A stretch of 47,371 nucleotides of DNA, taken from assembly GCA_012798335.1 (NCBI GenBank), contig JAAZNJ010000004.1, positions 1 to 47,371 on the forward strand, given 5' to 3'. Position numbers and translations under genes: made by a program. The stretch comes from Candidatus Woesearchaeota archaeon (lineage in GTDB: Archaea; Nanobdellota; Nanobdellia; Pacearchaeales; GW2011-AR1). Each line of letters begins with the position of its first letter. Positions within the stretch are counted from its first letter, which is position 1. Shown piece by piece: positions 24,892 through 34,400 of the stretch. The notes beneath the pieces are model-generated. The model made no database searches. It was not told the DNA's origin and saw nothing but the letters and a program-made list of their open reading frames with translations.

Positions 24892-24900
24892 TTTTATAAA
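24892..24900 (+). promoter_or_regulatory. Box A promoter inside cassette 3
   Basis: TTTTATAAA lies 24 nt before the ATG of the methyltransferase gene, the distance expected for a leaderless archaeal transcript. The cassette therefore carries its own promoter. Confidence 0.6.
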
Positions 24901-24923
24901 CATTTAGAACAATTACTATAAAT

Positions 24924-25670
24924 ATGGGGGTATACAATAAACCACTTTACTATGAAATTGCATTTAGCTTTGTTGATGCAAAAAAACAAGTAGACTTGTT
25001 TGAGAAATTTATTGAAAAATATAGCAAGATAAAAGTAAAAAGAGTTTTGGATATCGCTTGTGGACCAAGTTTGCAGTTAAGGGAACTCGCAAAAAGAGAT
25101 TATGAAGTTATTGGTTTAGATTTGAGTCTACCAATGTTAAAATACCTGCAAGAAAAAGCAAAAGAGGAAGGTGTTAGAATAGATACTGTTAAAGCAAACA
25201 TGACAAATTTTAAACTAAAAAAGAAAGTTGATTTTGCTTTTATAATGATGGGGTCATTTAGATTCAAAAATAATGAAGATCTTTTAAAACATCTTGATTG
25301 TGTTTCAAATTCGCTCAAGAATGGAAGTTTGTATCTTATTGAAAATATGGAATTAGATTGGCTAAGTTTCAAACCTCAAAGCTGGATCATGAAAAGAGAT
25401 GGAATTGAAATCAAGACAACTTACAAACTAAAACAAAAAGATCCAATTTTTCAAACATCCGAAGAAATTATTAGTTTAGAAGTGAATGATAATGGCAAAA
25501 AATTAAAATTCGTTGAAAAAAGAATTATGAAACATATTTATCTTCAAGAATTTCTGGCTCTTGTTAAATTAAATAATAAATTTGAATTTCTTGGTCAGTT
25601 TGAACGCTTCAAATTCAAAAAATTAAAGAAAGGATGTATGGATAATATTATTCTTTTGCGTAAAAAGTAA
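24924..25670 (+). CDS. Class I SAM-dependent methyltransferase
   Basis: The 248-residue protein has a Rossmann methyltransferase core: motif I VLDIACGPSLQLRELA (about 40-55), acidic loop VIGLDLS (about 61-67), KANMTNF and DFAFIMMGSFRF. A beta-rich C-terminal part (about 150-248) is typical of small-molecule methyltransferases with UbiE/Methyltransf_25-like domains. The substrate is unknown. It is the only gene of cassette 3. Confidence 0.85.
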   Translation: MGVYNKPLYYEIAFSFVDAKKQVDLFEKFIEKYSKIKVKRVLDIACGPSLQLRELAKRDYEVIGLDLSLPMLKYLQEKAKEEGVRIDTVKANMTNFKLKKKVDFAFIMMGSFRFKNNEDLLKHLDCVSNSLKNGSLYLIENMELDWLSFKPQSWIMKRDGIEIKTTYKLKQKDPIFQTSEEIISLEVNDNGKKLKFVEKRIMKHIYLQEFLALVKLNNKFEFLGQFERFKFKKLKKGCMDNIILLRKK

Positions 25671-25719
25671 TTGTGATGCGCTCCCGAAAACTTCTCCGCT
25701 ACGCTACGACAACTCTGAG

Positions 25720-25796
25720 CTCTCGCTTCGCTCGGGGCAACTAACAAGAATTTAACAGTTCATGATTCGGCTCATCCTCACCCAAATTTTTCTGAT
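25720..25796 (+). repeat. Right 77-bp island repeat (partial attC-like, copy D)
   Basis: 73 of 77 positions are identical to 19780-19856, including CTCTCGCTT-GCTCGGGGCAA, the AACTAACAAGAATTTAACAG segment and the CCCAAATTTTTCTGAT end. Like copy A it loses similarity at that point. It is 72 nt before the eS8 gene, so it marks the right boundary of the island. Confidence 0.85.
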
Positions 25797-25838
25797 ATAA
25801 TAATGGAGATGATGGCTAACAAAACCTGAAATAGAAAG

Positions 25839-25848
25839 ATATTTAAAC
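25839..25848 (+). promoter_or_regulatory. Box A promoter of eS8 gene
   Basis: GATATTTAAAC lies 21-30 nt before the eS8 ATG, giving a leaderless transcript that begins just outside the cassette island. Confidence 0.55.
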
Positions 25849-25868
25849 AAAAAATCAAAACTCATATT

Positions 25869-26231
25869 ATGAAGAAAGGAAGAAAAATTACAGGTGGAAA
25901 ATACATAAAGGCTAGAAAGAAAAAACTAAGAGAAAAAGTCGGACAAAAACGAAAAGTAAAATTAGGTGAAGAAAAAAGAAAAGTAAAAAAAGTAAGTGGT
26001 GGAAATCTAAAAGTAATGATGTATTCTGGGAAATATGTTAATGTTCAAGAAAAAGGAAAATCAAAAAAGGTTGAAATAAAAAATGTAATAGAAACACCCT
26101 CTGATAAATTCTTAGCAAGGCAGAATATTATTACAAAAGGGACAATTCTTTTAACAGAGTTAGGAAAAGTAAAAGTAACAAACAGGCCTTCTCAAACAGG
26201 AATAATTAACGGAATACTCATAAAAGAATAA
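25869..26231 (+). CDS. rps8e: Ribosomal protein eS8
   Basis: The 120-residue basic protein has the archaeal eS8 pattern: GRKITGGKYIKARKKK at the start, NVIETPSDKFLARQNIITKGT in the centre and NRPSQTGIINGILI at the end. Length fits archaeal eS8 (about 120-130). It is the first native gene right of the island. Confidence 0.95.
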   Translation: MKKGRKITGGKYIKARKKKLREKVGQKRKVKLGEEKRKVKKVSGGNLKVMMYSGKYVNVQEKGKSKKVEIKNVIETPSDKFLARQNIITKGTILLTELGKVKVTNRPSQTGIINGILIKE

Positions 26232-26318
26232 AAAACTTTAATTGAAGGTAAATTTTATTCTAAATTTTTACTTCTTATACATAGCCACAAAAACAGAAAG
26301 GTTTAAAAAAGGAAAAGG

Positions 26319-26327
26319 TTTATAAAT
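26319..26327 (+). promoter_or_regulatory. Box A promoter of the TFB gene
   Basis: TTTATAAAT lies 20-28 nt before the TFB start. A GAAGGAG purine motif at 26334-26340 is also present, close to the ATG. Confidence 0.55.
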
Positions 26328-26346
26328 CTTACTGAAGGAGTAAAAA

Positions 26347-27261
26347 ATGGATTTTGTTAAAAGATGCCCTGAATGCGGAAGTGTTAATTTAACTTATGAT
26401 GCTCATTTAGGAGAGATTATCTGTAATGATTGTGGTCTTGTTATAGAAGAAAAGATGACTGATGAAGGAACAGACCTTCAGGGAAAATTTGATAAAGATG
26501 AAAAAAAGGGGAGAGGTGGAGCTCCTATAAGCATGCAAAAATTTGATAAAGGTTTAACAACAAATGTTGGAGAGATTTCTGATATTTACAAATTAGATCC
26601 TGGACAAACAAGAAAATTTTTAAGATTAAAAAAATGGCAAGAAAGAGTTTCAACTTCTATTGAAAGAAATTTAAGATTAGCTATGGCAGAATTAAGAGTT
26701 ATAGCTTCTTATTTGAATCTTCCTAATGTTGTGAGAGATGAAGCTGCAAGAATTTATAACTTTGTTTTACAAAGAGGTATGGTTAGAGGGAGAAGTATGG
26801 AATCTGTAATAGCAGCTTGTTTGTATGCAGCATGTAGAAGTTATAATATTCCAAGAACATTAGATGAAATGGCAACAGCCTCTGATGTAGAAAGAAAAGA
26901 GATAGGAAGAACATATAGATTCATAATAAGAAAATTACAAATAAAAGTAAAGCAAAGTTCTCCAAAAGATTATATTTCAAGATTCTCTTCTGTATTAAAG
27001 TTATCACCTAAAACTCAAAATGATGCTTTGAATGTTTTAAAAAATGCAGAAAAGATAGAATTAACTTCAGGAAGAGGGCCAGCAGGAATTGCTGCTGCTG
27101 CTTTATATGTTGCTGCTTTAATGAACGACGAAAAGAAAACACAAAGAGAAGTTGCAGATATAGCAGGAATAACAGAGGTCACAATTAGAAATAGATACAA
27201 AGAATTAATTGAAAGATTAAATTTACAAGATAAGCTTAAAGATAAAGAACCAAAAGAATAA
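26347..27261 (+). CDS. tfb: Transcription initiation factor TFB
   Basis: The 304-residue protein is a TFIIB homologue that bridges TBP, promoter DNA and RNA polymerase. It has an N-terminal zinc ribbon (RCPECGS...ICNDCGLV), a B-reader/linker with GRGGAP, and two cyclin repeats (about 110-200 and 205-295) with CLYAACRSYNIPRTLDE and the C-terminal helix-turn-helix TQREVADIAGITEVTIRNRYKEL. Length is normal. It is followed by tRNA-Leu on the same strand. Confidence 0.97.
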   Translation: MDFVKRCPECGSVNLTYDAHLGEIICNDCGLVIEEKMTDEGTDLQGKFDKDEKKGRGGAPISMQKFDKGLTTNVGEISDIYKLDPGQTRKFLRLKKWQERVSTSIERNLRLAMAELRVIASYLNLPNVVRDEAARIYNFVLQRGMVRGRSMESVIAACLYAACRSYNIPRTLDEMATASDVERKEIGRTYRFIIRKLQIKVKQSSPKDYISRFSSVLKLSPKTQNDALNVLKNAEKIELTSGRGPAGIAAAALYVAALMNDEKKTQREVADIAGITEVTIRNRYKELIERLNLQDKLKDKEPKE

Positions 27262-27296
27262 ATATTAAAATATTTCTTAATATAAATATAAATTAT

Positions 27297-27380
27297 GCGG
27301 GTGTGCCAGAGCGGTCAAATGGGCGAGATTAAGGCTCTCGTGGCTTAGTGCCTGCAAAGGTTCAAATCCTTTCACCCGCA
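27297..27380 (+). tRNA. tRNA-Leu (anticodon register ambiguous, AAG or TAA)
   Basis: The 84-nt class II tRNA has acceptor GCGGGTG/CACCCGC, D stem CCA/TGG with GG in the loop, a long variable arm (GGC/GCC), T stem AAAGG/CCTTT and discriminator A. The perfect anticodon stem CGAGA/TCTCG gives loop TTAAGGC and anticodon AAG. Shifting by one base gives ATTAAGG and TAA but introduces a C-T mismatch. Both are Leu codon readers; archaea normally use TAA, and A34 is unexpected. Confidence 0.88.
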
Positions 27381-27404
27381 TTGAAATAAGATTTAAGAAA
27401 AAAA

Positions 27405-28427
27405 TTACATAGAAGAAATAGAATATTTTTGTTTAGGCATCCAAATCATATAAACAGGATGTTTAAGATCAGAAAGATTTTCTTCATAATATCTATAATT
27501 TTTATTTGGGCCATTCCAATCAAAAAGTTTTGCAATTCTCCCCTTTTTATCAACCCACTCTATAAATATTGCATTATGACCTGTATTTTTATCCCAAATA
27601 TAAGAAATTATATCCCCTGTTTGTAACAAATTTAATTTTTCTATTTCATTTAATCCATATTTCAAACAAGAATCTTTATCAGAAGCTACAAGAAAAGGAA
27701 GGTTTAAAGAAGTTTTAGTTGAACTAACAGTATATTTTTTTCCAAGAAGATCAGAATAAACACAAGAAAAAACAACATTTGATTTTTTATAAATAGCATT
27801 AACTGCTTGCCAACAATCATCGCCAACAGATTTAGAATTAACACATAAAGCTAATGTATTAAAAACATTTTTTCTTGCTTCATCATTCAAAGAATTTATT
27901 GAAATTTTTATTCCTTTAAAATTAGCTGTTGAAGAACATTCTAAATTTTTGTCCCCTAAACATTTAGTTGATTCTAAAGTTTGTGGAATAGAATTATTAT
28001 TTAAAGAATAAACTCTGTTTACCTTTGCATTATTATTATAACAAACTTCTTGTCTTTTATACTCGTCTTGGTTATTTTCTATGATTACATCATTACAAGT
28101 GATAGATTCACATTTTTCTATGCTTAATGGATTATTTTTGTTTATACTTGATAAAAAATTACAGGTGATATCTTTTAAAAGAATTTTTTTATTCCCCACT
28201 TCATATTTTAGATTAAATGTAGAATGACAATAATTATCTGTTTGTAAAGAATAACAATAATTTTGACAAGAAGTTGTTACATCCCCTATATTTTCAAGGT
28301 TGCTTAAAAAAGTACCATTTGTTTCAGAATATCTATAAGCAATAACTCCTCCAGCAATTAGAGCTAGAATCAAAGACATTAAAAGGAAATTAAAATCTCC
28401 TCTTTTATTTTTAAAAGACATTATCAT
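27405..28427 (-). CDS. Membrane-anchored protein with CHAP/NlpC-like C-terminal domain
   Basis: The 340-residue protein has an N-terminal membrane helix (about 12-30), a Cys-rich extracytoplasmic region, and a C-terminal papain-like amidase/peptidase-type domain with catalytic candidates C205 (DCWQAV) and H284 (GHNAIFIEW). The domain aligns without large gaps with the C-terminus of the adjacent 2122-residue protein, sharing CVYSD/CIYSD, GKKY, GDIISY and RIAKLFDWN. It may cut or remodel envelope glycopeptide or protein; the substrate is unknown because DPANN archaea lack murein. It is downstream of the giant gene in the same orientation. Confidence 0.7.
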   Translation of the reverse strand: MIMSFKNKRGDFNFLLMSLILALIAGGVIAYRYSETNGTFLSNLENIGDVTTSCQNYCYSLQTDNYCHSTFNLKYEVGNKKILLKDITCNFLSSINKNNPLSIEKCESITCNDVIIENNQDEYKRQEVCYNNNAKVNRVYSLNNNSIPQTLESTKCLGDKNLECSSTANFKGIKISINSLNDEARKNVFNTLALCVNSKSVGDDCWQAVNAIYKKSNVVFSCVYSDLLGKKYTVSSTKTSLNLPFLVASDKDSCLKYGLNEIEKLNLLQTGDIISYIWDKNTGHNAIFIEWVDKKGRIAKLFDWNGPNKNYRYYEENLSDLKHPVYMIWMPKQKYSISSM

Positions 28428-28473
28428 AATAAAAATATATAAAAAGAGTTTAAAAGATTATTTATAATTATTA

Positions 28474-31400
28474 TTATGCATTTTGAGAAGAAGGTTTTTT
28501 AACAGGTTTCCAAATCATATAAACCGGATGAGAATCGTCTTTTAATGTAACGAGTTTATAATATCTATAATAATGAACCTTATTTTTGATATCATTCCAA
28601 TCAAATAATTTAGCTATTCTATTCTCTTTATCAAACCAATCTATAAAAATAGCATTATGACCTATATGCTCATTGTATACATAAGATATTATATCTCCAG
28701 GGTTTAAGAGATTTAACTTTTGTTCTTCATTATAATTTTCGTAAAGACATCTGTTTGGATTTACTTGAAGAATCCCATCTTTTGCTCCTGTAACAAGTTT
28801 AGTAACTTTTTCGTATTTTTTCCCTATAGGATCTGAATAAATACATTGAGAATTAAATCCTGCAGATTTATATGCTTGTTGTACAGCATCCCAACAATTT
28901 ATTGCATTTACCTGATTACCCACTTTATTAGATAAAGCATTTATTAAAGAAGATCTATCAGAAGATAAAGAACCAACATTAGTATGGGATACTCCAAAAG
29001 AGGTTATAGTTTCTTCTCCTTTACTTTTTATTGGCATATTAAAGATCCAATTTTTAAAATAATCTCTTAAAGAATTAACAGAGGGTAAGTTTGGAAGATT
29101 GTTTTTTGATATTGGTTTTATTATCATATAAACAGGATGAGAATTATCCGAAAGATTAACTTCAGTTTCTTGGTATTTATTTCCTGAAAAAATATTTCCT
29201 TTATCCCAAGATAATACTTTCGCAATGTGATTTTCAAGATTAGTCCATTCTATAAAAATAACACTATTTGAAGATGAACCATCTTTAACATAAGAAATTA
29301 TATCCCCTTCACTTATTAAATCTAGTTTATTATTTTCTTGTGAAAGAGCATCAAAATCTTCTGGATTTAAAAGACAATTTTCTTTATCAACATAAAAAAG
29401 AGCAGTTTTAGCACTTGAAGTGTATACTGAAAAAGATTTTTGAAATTCATTATTAATATTTTTATAATTTTTCTTATCTTGGTCAGTATAATAACAATAA
29501 GGCGAAACTTCTGCAGACTCATAAATTTTTAAAACAGCCTCTTTTGCATTATTAACAGAAGAAGCTGGTTCTCCATTTAAAGAGATTAAAGAAGAATGGA
29601 CTCTTGTCTCAGCAAAAACAATTAAAGAATTTAAAAAACCAAGAGGAGACCTCTGATCTTCAGAAGAATCTTCTGGTGTAATTATAGAAGAAGTATCTGA
29701 ATTTTGAGAAGTTGAACTATCTGTTGTTTTTAAATTAATCTTACCAATATTCTGATTAGAGTTTATAAATGAGATTAAGAGCCCATTATAAAGCTCTCCT
29801 CTCAACAAAATAAGATTTGCTTTATATTTACTATCATAAACTTTGTCTAAAACATTTGTGATTACATTAATCTTTGAAGGAATATTTCCTTCTTGGTTTA
29901 ATTTGCTAATTAAATCATTTAATTGATCTTCAGTTAATTCTCCTGTTGTATCAAGAAGAGATTTATAAGAATCTTCTAAAGATTTAACAGTTGATTCTTC
30001 AACACTCTTAGATACAATAGCATTTTTAACACTATTTGTATCAAGCCAGCATTTCATATTACCATTTCCACAACCCCCCACTTGTTTCCATCTAGCATTT
30101 TCAGTGTTATAATAAGCATCAATTCCTTCTCCTGGACTTTTAGAAGCACATATTCTTACTATTCCTTGATTTATCCCTGCTGCACATTCTGCTTCTGTTT
30201 TTATATCCTCTTTAGTAGAGATAGATTTAACATACTCATCAGAAAGAAGATTAACTGCAACAGAAGTAGAAGCTTCTTTAAAACCACATACTTCTTGATT
30301 ATTAACAGAAATACATAACTCAGTATATCCCGAATTTCCAATTATATCCTTAGTTTTAGAGAGATAATCTCCATTAGTTACATAACCGCTATCCACGACT
30401 AATGCTGTTGAAGTATCTTGATAATAAGTTTCTTTATTCCTTAAATAGATTTTATAATTTGCTCCACTATCTGTTCCTGCATAAATATGATAATAAACTT
30501 TATACTGAGAGGTTGGATGTTGTGTAACTGTTGTTAAAGGTATTTCATCAAATCTTCCTGTGAATTGTGCAGGTGAATCTGACTTTAATAAACTTTTAAC
30601 AACACTAGAAAAATCTTGGGTAGTAAAAGAAGTATAAAGTTTACAAACTTCGCCTCCAATATTTTCAGAACTTCTTAAAAGAAAAGCTTTTTTAGAATTT
30701 TGTCCATAAGAATTAACAAAATAATCTGCAGCAGATTTTGTGAGTTCCCATGAAGCTTGAACATTAACATATTCTCCACCACCTCTTCCTTTATTTAATA
30801 AAGATTCAACTATTGTAGGAATTCCTAAATCTAAAAGAGGAGAAACTTGTCTCCAAAAAAAATCACAAATATAAAAACTATTAATTTCATCGCAAACACC
30901 AACTGTTTGTCCATTTTGTAAACTTATATTTAAACAATCAGTATAAGATTTTAATACAGAATTTAATGAATCAACTCCTGCTTTAATTCCTGTTAAACAA
31001 ACAGGTAAAATAATTCCTTCTTTAGCATTAGGCAAACATAACATTATACTTCCTAAAATTCCAGATTGCACAACATTATCTACTTTGTATTTTCCTCCAA
31101 AATCACATCTACTTGAAGGACATATTACAGGATCACAAAGATTAAAGATTGTTAAGCAATCTTGATGAGACATAAAGTCTTCACATCTAAATGAACTAGT
31201 ATCTAATTGTGATTTTCCTACTTTAAAGACTTGGTCTAATATCTTAACACTAGAACCTTCTGCTTGATTAGATGCTTTTTGTGCCTGTTGTATTGCACTA
31301 ATTGCTTTTGTAGTTAATCTTACTGATTCTGTTTCTGATAAACCCATAACATACTTATAACTTTCAGAGATGCTTAAGTCTATAAGCTGACAAAGATCAT

Positions 31401-34400
31401 CAACTGACTGAGAATTTCTAAGAGAGAATTCTTCTTTTCCATCTGTCCCAACATTACATAAATAAAAAACATTAATTCTTCCAGAATCTAAAATAGCATT
31501 TTTATTCCCATAAACAAGAGGTTCTATTCCAGCATACCACCCATTTGTTGTGTCAATAGGAACAATTGAAGGTAATTTGTCAGAATCACTAGAATCATAA
31601 TATTTTAATTCAGGATTTTGGTATTTATTAGATAAACTTGCACTTACAAAATAAATGTTATTAAAAGAGAAAGGCAATTTATCAGGATTACCTAAATCAA
31701 GAATTTGAAAGACTCCATTCTCTTTAGTGATTTTATAAATTAAATCTTGATTATTATTTTTTTTAATGAAGTAATTATTCCCTTTCTTCTCTAATACTAT
31801 AACATAAAAGGAGGTATCACTCTTTTCCTTATCAAGATACTCAAATAAATAAACAGGATAATTTTTTCCTTCAAACTGGTTATTCAAGTTTTTTAAGTCT
31901 TCTGAAATTAAACCCAAATAAAGGGTCTTTCCATTAGAATCAGAACTTAAAATTCCAATTTTTTTAGAATCAATTCCAAGGTAATCAGACAAACTTAAAA
32001 TTTGCTCATTAGACACAGAGGTTAAAGAAACTTCATTAATCAAAGATTCTAATTTTGTATTTGCTACTTCTTTTAGATTATCTGAGATGCCTGTTTCACT
32101 CAACATCATTAAATATAAATTTAAATCTCTTGCCTGTTCAAAATTCATTGATTGCTTTAAACCTTCTTGATTTTCTAATAATTTTTTAAGATTTTCTTTT
32201 GTTTTGCTACTTATTCCTGATCCTTCTTTATCAATAATTTTATTTAGTTTGTCTTTGTTTAATAAGAACTCTGTTTTTAATTTTTCTTTATTTATGGTAG
32301 TTGTTTGAGTTCCTAATAAAGAGGTGGTTTCTGATTGATAATCTGGATTGGATTGTTCTTCTTTTATTTCTTTATTAATTTCGTCAATGAATTCAGAAGT
32401 ATCTTGTACATCTTTCTCAATATCTGAAGAATGAGAAGAAAGACAGTTATCCAATGAACTAAATTGAGAAGGATTTTCTTTCATCTCTTTTTGACATTCA
32501 GCATACCAACCAGAACTTCCTTGAACTCCTTTCATAACAAGAAGTCTAGCCATACCTTGACTTGTTGAACCTAAGATGAAATTTTTTATTAAAAGAGTTG
32601 CAGTAGAAACATAACACGCTCCTTTTAAAGGCTCAATAACTGCTTCTAAACCATTAGAAATATTTGACAATAAAGAAATTTTTTCATTTATATTTTTTAT
32701 TAAAGATTTAGTTTGTTCAGGTGTTAATTTAATAGCTCTTTTTTCAATTCCTATCTTAAAACTGAAATTTGCTTGCGACGAAGAAGAGCTTATTGAAGGG
32801 GTTAATGAAACAAAAGCTTCTTTTTTTAAATTAACATTAGAAACAACAATAAAATAATTTCCTATTTTTAATTGATCATTTTTATAAATTTTATAAGTTG
32901 GTTGACTAATCTGTTTTTTAATATTTTCATCTGAAGAGCTAACTTGAACATTAACATAATTTCCTTTTGAATCACTATCTATTGAATTTAGTTGTATTGA
33001 CAAAGGAATATTATATGAATTTAAATCATAAACTCCATTTTTGTTTAATGAAAAAAAAGCTTTATTAGAACCATCATTCACAAAAAAAGTTGCACCATAT
33101 TCTTCAAAAGAAGGTTCAGAGATATAATTTAAAGATATTTTATACAAGTTTTTATTTATTGAAACAAACGCACTATTTGTAGAAGAAGATAATTTTAATT
33201 CATTACAATATTTTTCTTTTAATTCTGAAATGTATAAAGAATTAGGATAATCAGAAAAAAACTGATTGCATAATTTAGAGGTAGTAAATTTTTGATTTGT
33301 ATTATAAGACAAAATAATTTCTTTATACAAGGCTTTTTCTCCTGTATAAACATTTTCATTAGAATTAATAAGAGATTCAGAAGCAAATTCTTTTATTACA
33401 GATTCATAATCCTCTTTTGCTAATTCATAATTATTTTTAATTTCTCCAAACAATTCTTCATCTTTAGGTATATCAAATCCATTAAATACAACAAGTTTCT
33501 CCTGAATTTTATAACCCTCTTTACCTTGTTTTAAAAATTCAATTTCTTGTCCAGAACCGATTTTATAAAAAAAGCTTTGATATAAAAAAGCACCAAAACT
33601 TGTAGCTAAGCTATCTAAAGAAAAAAGTTTTTCATTTTTAAGGTTATTAGCTGAAATTATTTGATTGATTAATGAAGAAAAACCAGCGATTTGATAGCTA
33701 TTTAAACTTTGTGCAGAATTAGAAATTTCTTTGGGTATTTCTCCTAACCAAATAATACTTTCTGGTTTATTATTTGCACTATCTAAAATAACAGAACTAA
33801 CCCCAACAAGATAAACATCTTTATGCTCATCTGAAAAAAGAAAATCTCCAATACCCTTAATGTATTCTGTTCCATCAATAGAAAGGTTTACTTTATAAGA
33901 ATTAAAAAGAAAGTAATCTTTTATACCATTGTCCTCATTGCATCTTATTTTAACAACTTCAGAGTATTTATCAATAGAAGTTATAGAACATTTATTATCA
34001 AGAAATTTATCATTCTGTTTTAAATCTACAATATTAGAATTAATAGAAATTTGGGCTTTAGTTTCAGGGTTTTCTAAATCTTGTAATTTAACTTGTAAAC
34101 CAGTACACCCAAAATCATTAGAATAAATTATTTTAGAATTTTCTCCTTTGGATAAGGTTAAAGAAGATATTTTTCTGTCTTTTGAATCATAAACCCAAAG
34201 AGTTGCTTTATTGTTTTCTAAATTTGCTAGTCTTATATATCCTTTATTATTCCAAAAGCTATATTTATTTTTTAGATTATCCCATTCATAATCATTTGGT
34301 ATTTCTTTTAAATTGATAGAATAATCATTAATTCCAACTTCATCTTTTATGTTGTAAGAAATTCTTGCACTAAGATTTCCTTCTACAAAATCAGGAATCT

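Larger units (their letters stand above)
19780..25796 (+). mobile_element. Integron-like gene cassette array (CALIN-like island)
   Basis: Three gene groups, all on the plus strand, are separated by long non-coding elements of higher GC content with inverted-repeat structure. Elements at 19780, 22051, 24772 and 25720 share an AACTAACA-type 5' motif and a central CCCAAATT box. Those at 22051 and 24772 also share a 3' motif around ATGTT, and the 24772 site ends in GTTAGGC. The gene content (restriction-modification, unknown small proteins, nucleotidyltransferase fusion, methyltransferase) is typical of cassettes. A decayed tyrosine recombinase lies at the left, divergent. Flanking genes (lsm, eS8) are native. 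Alternative: a genomic island with repeated recombination sites not of the integron type. Confidence 0.6.

Noticed and set aside
25811..25820. GGCTAAC near the right island end as an R'' box of a further attC
   Set aside because: No matching GTTRRRY box lies downstream before the eS8 gene, so no second half-site exists.
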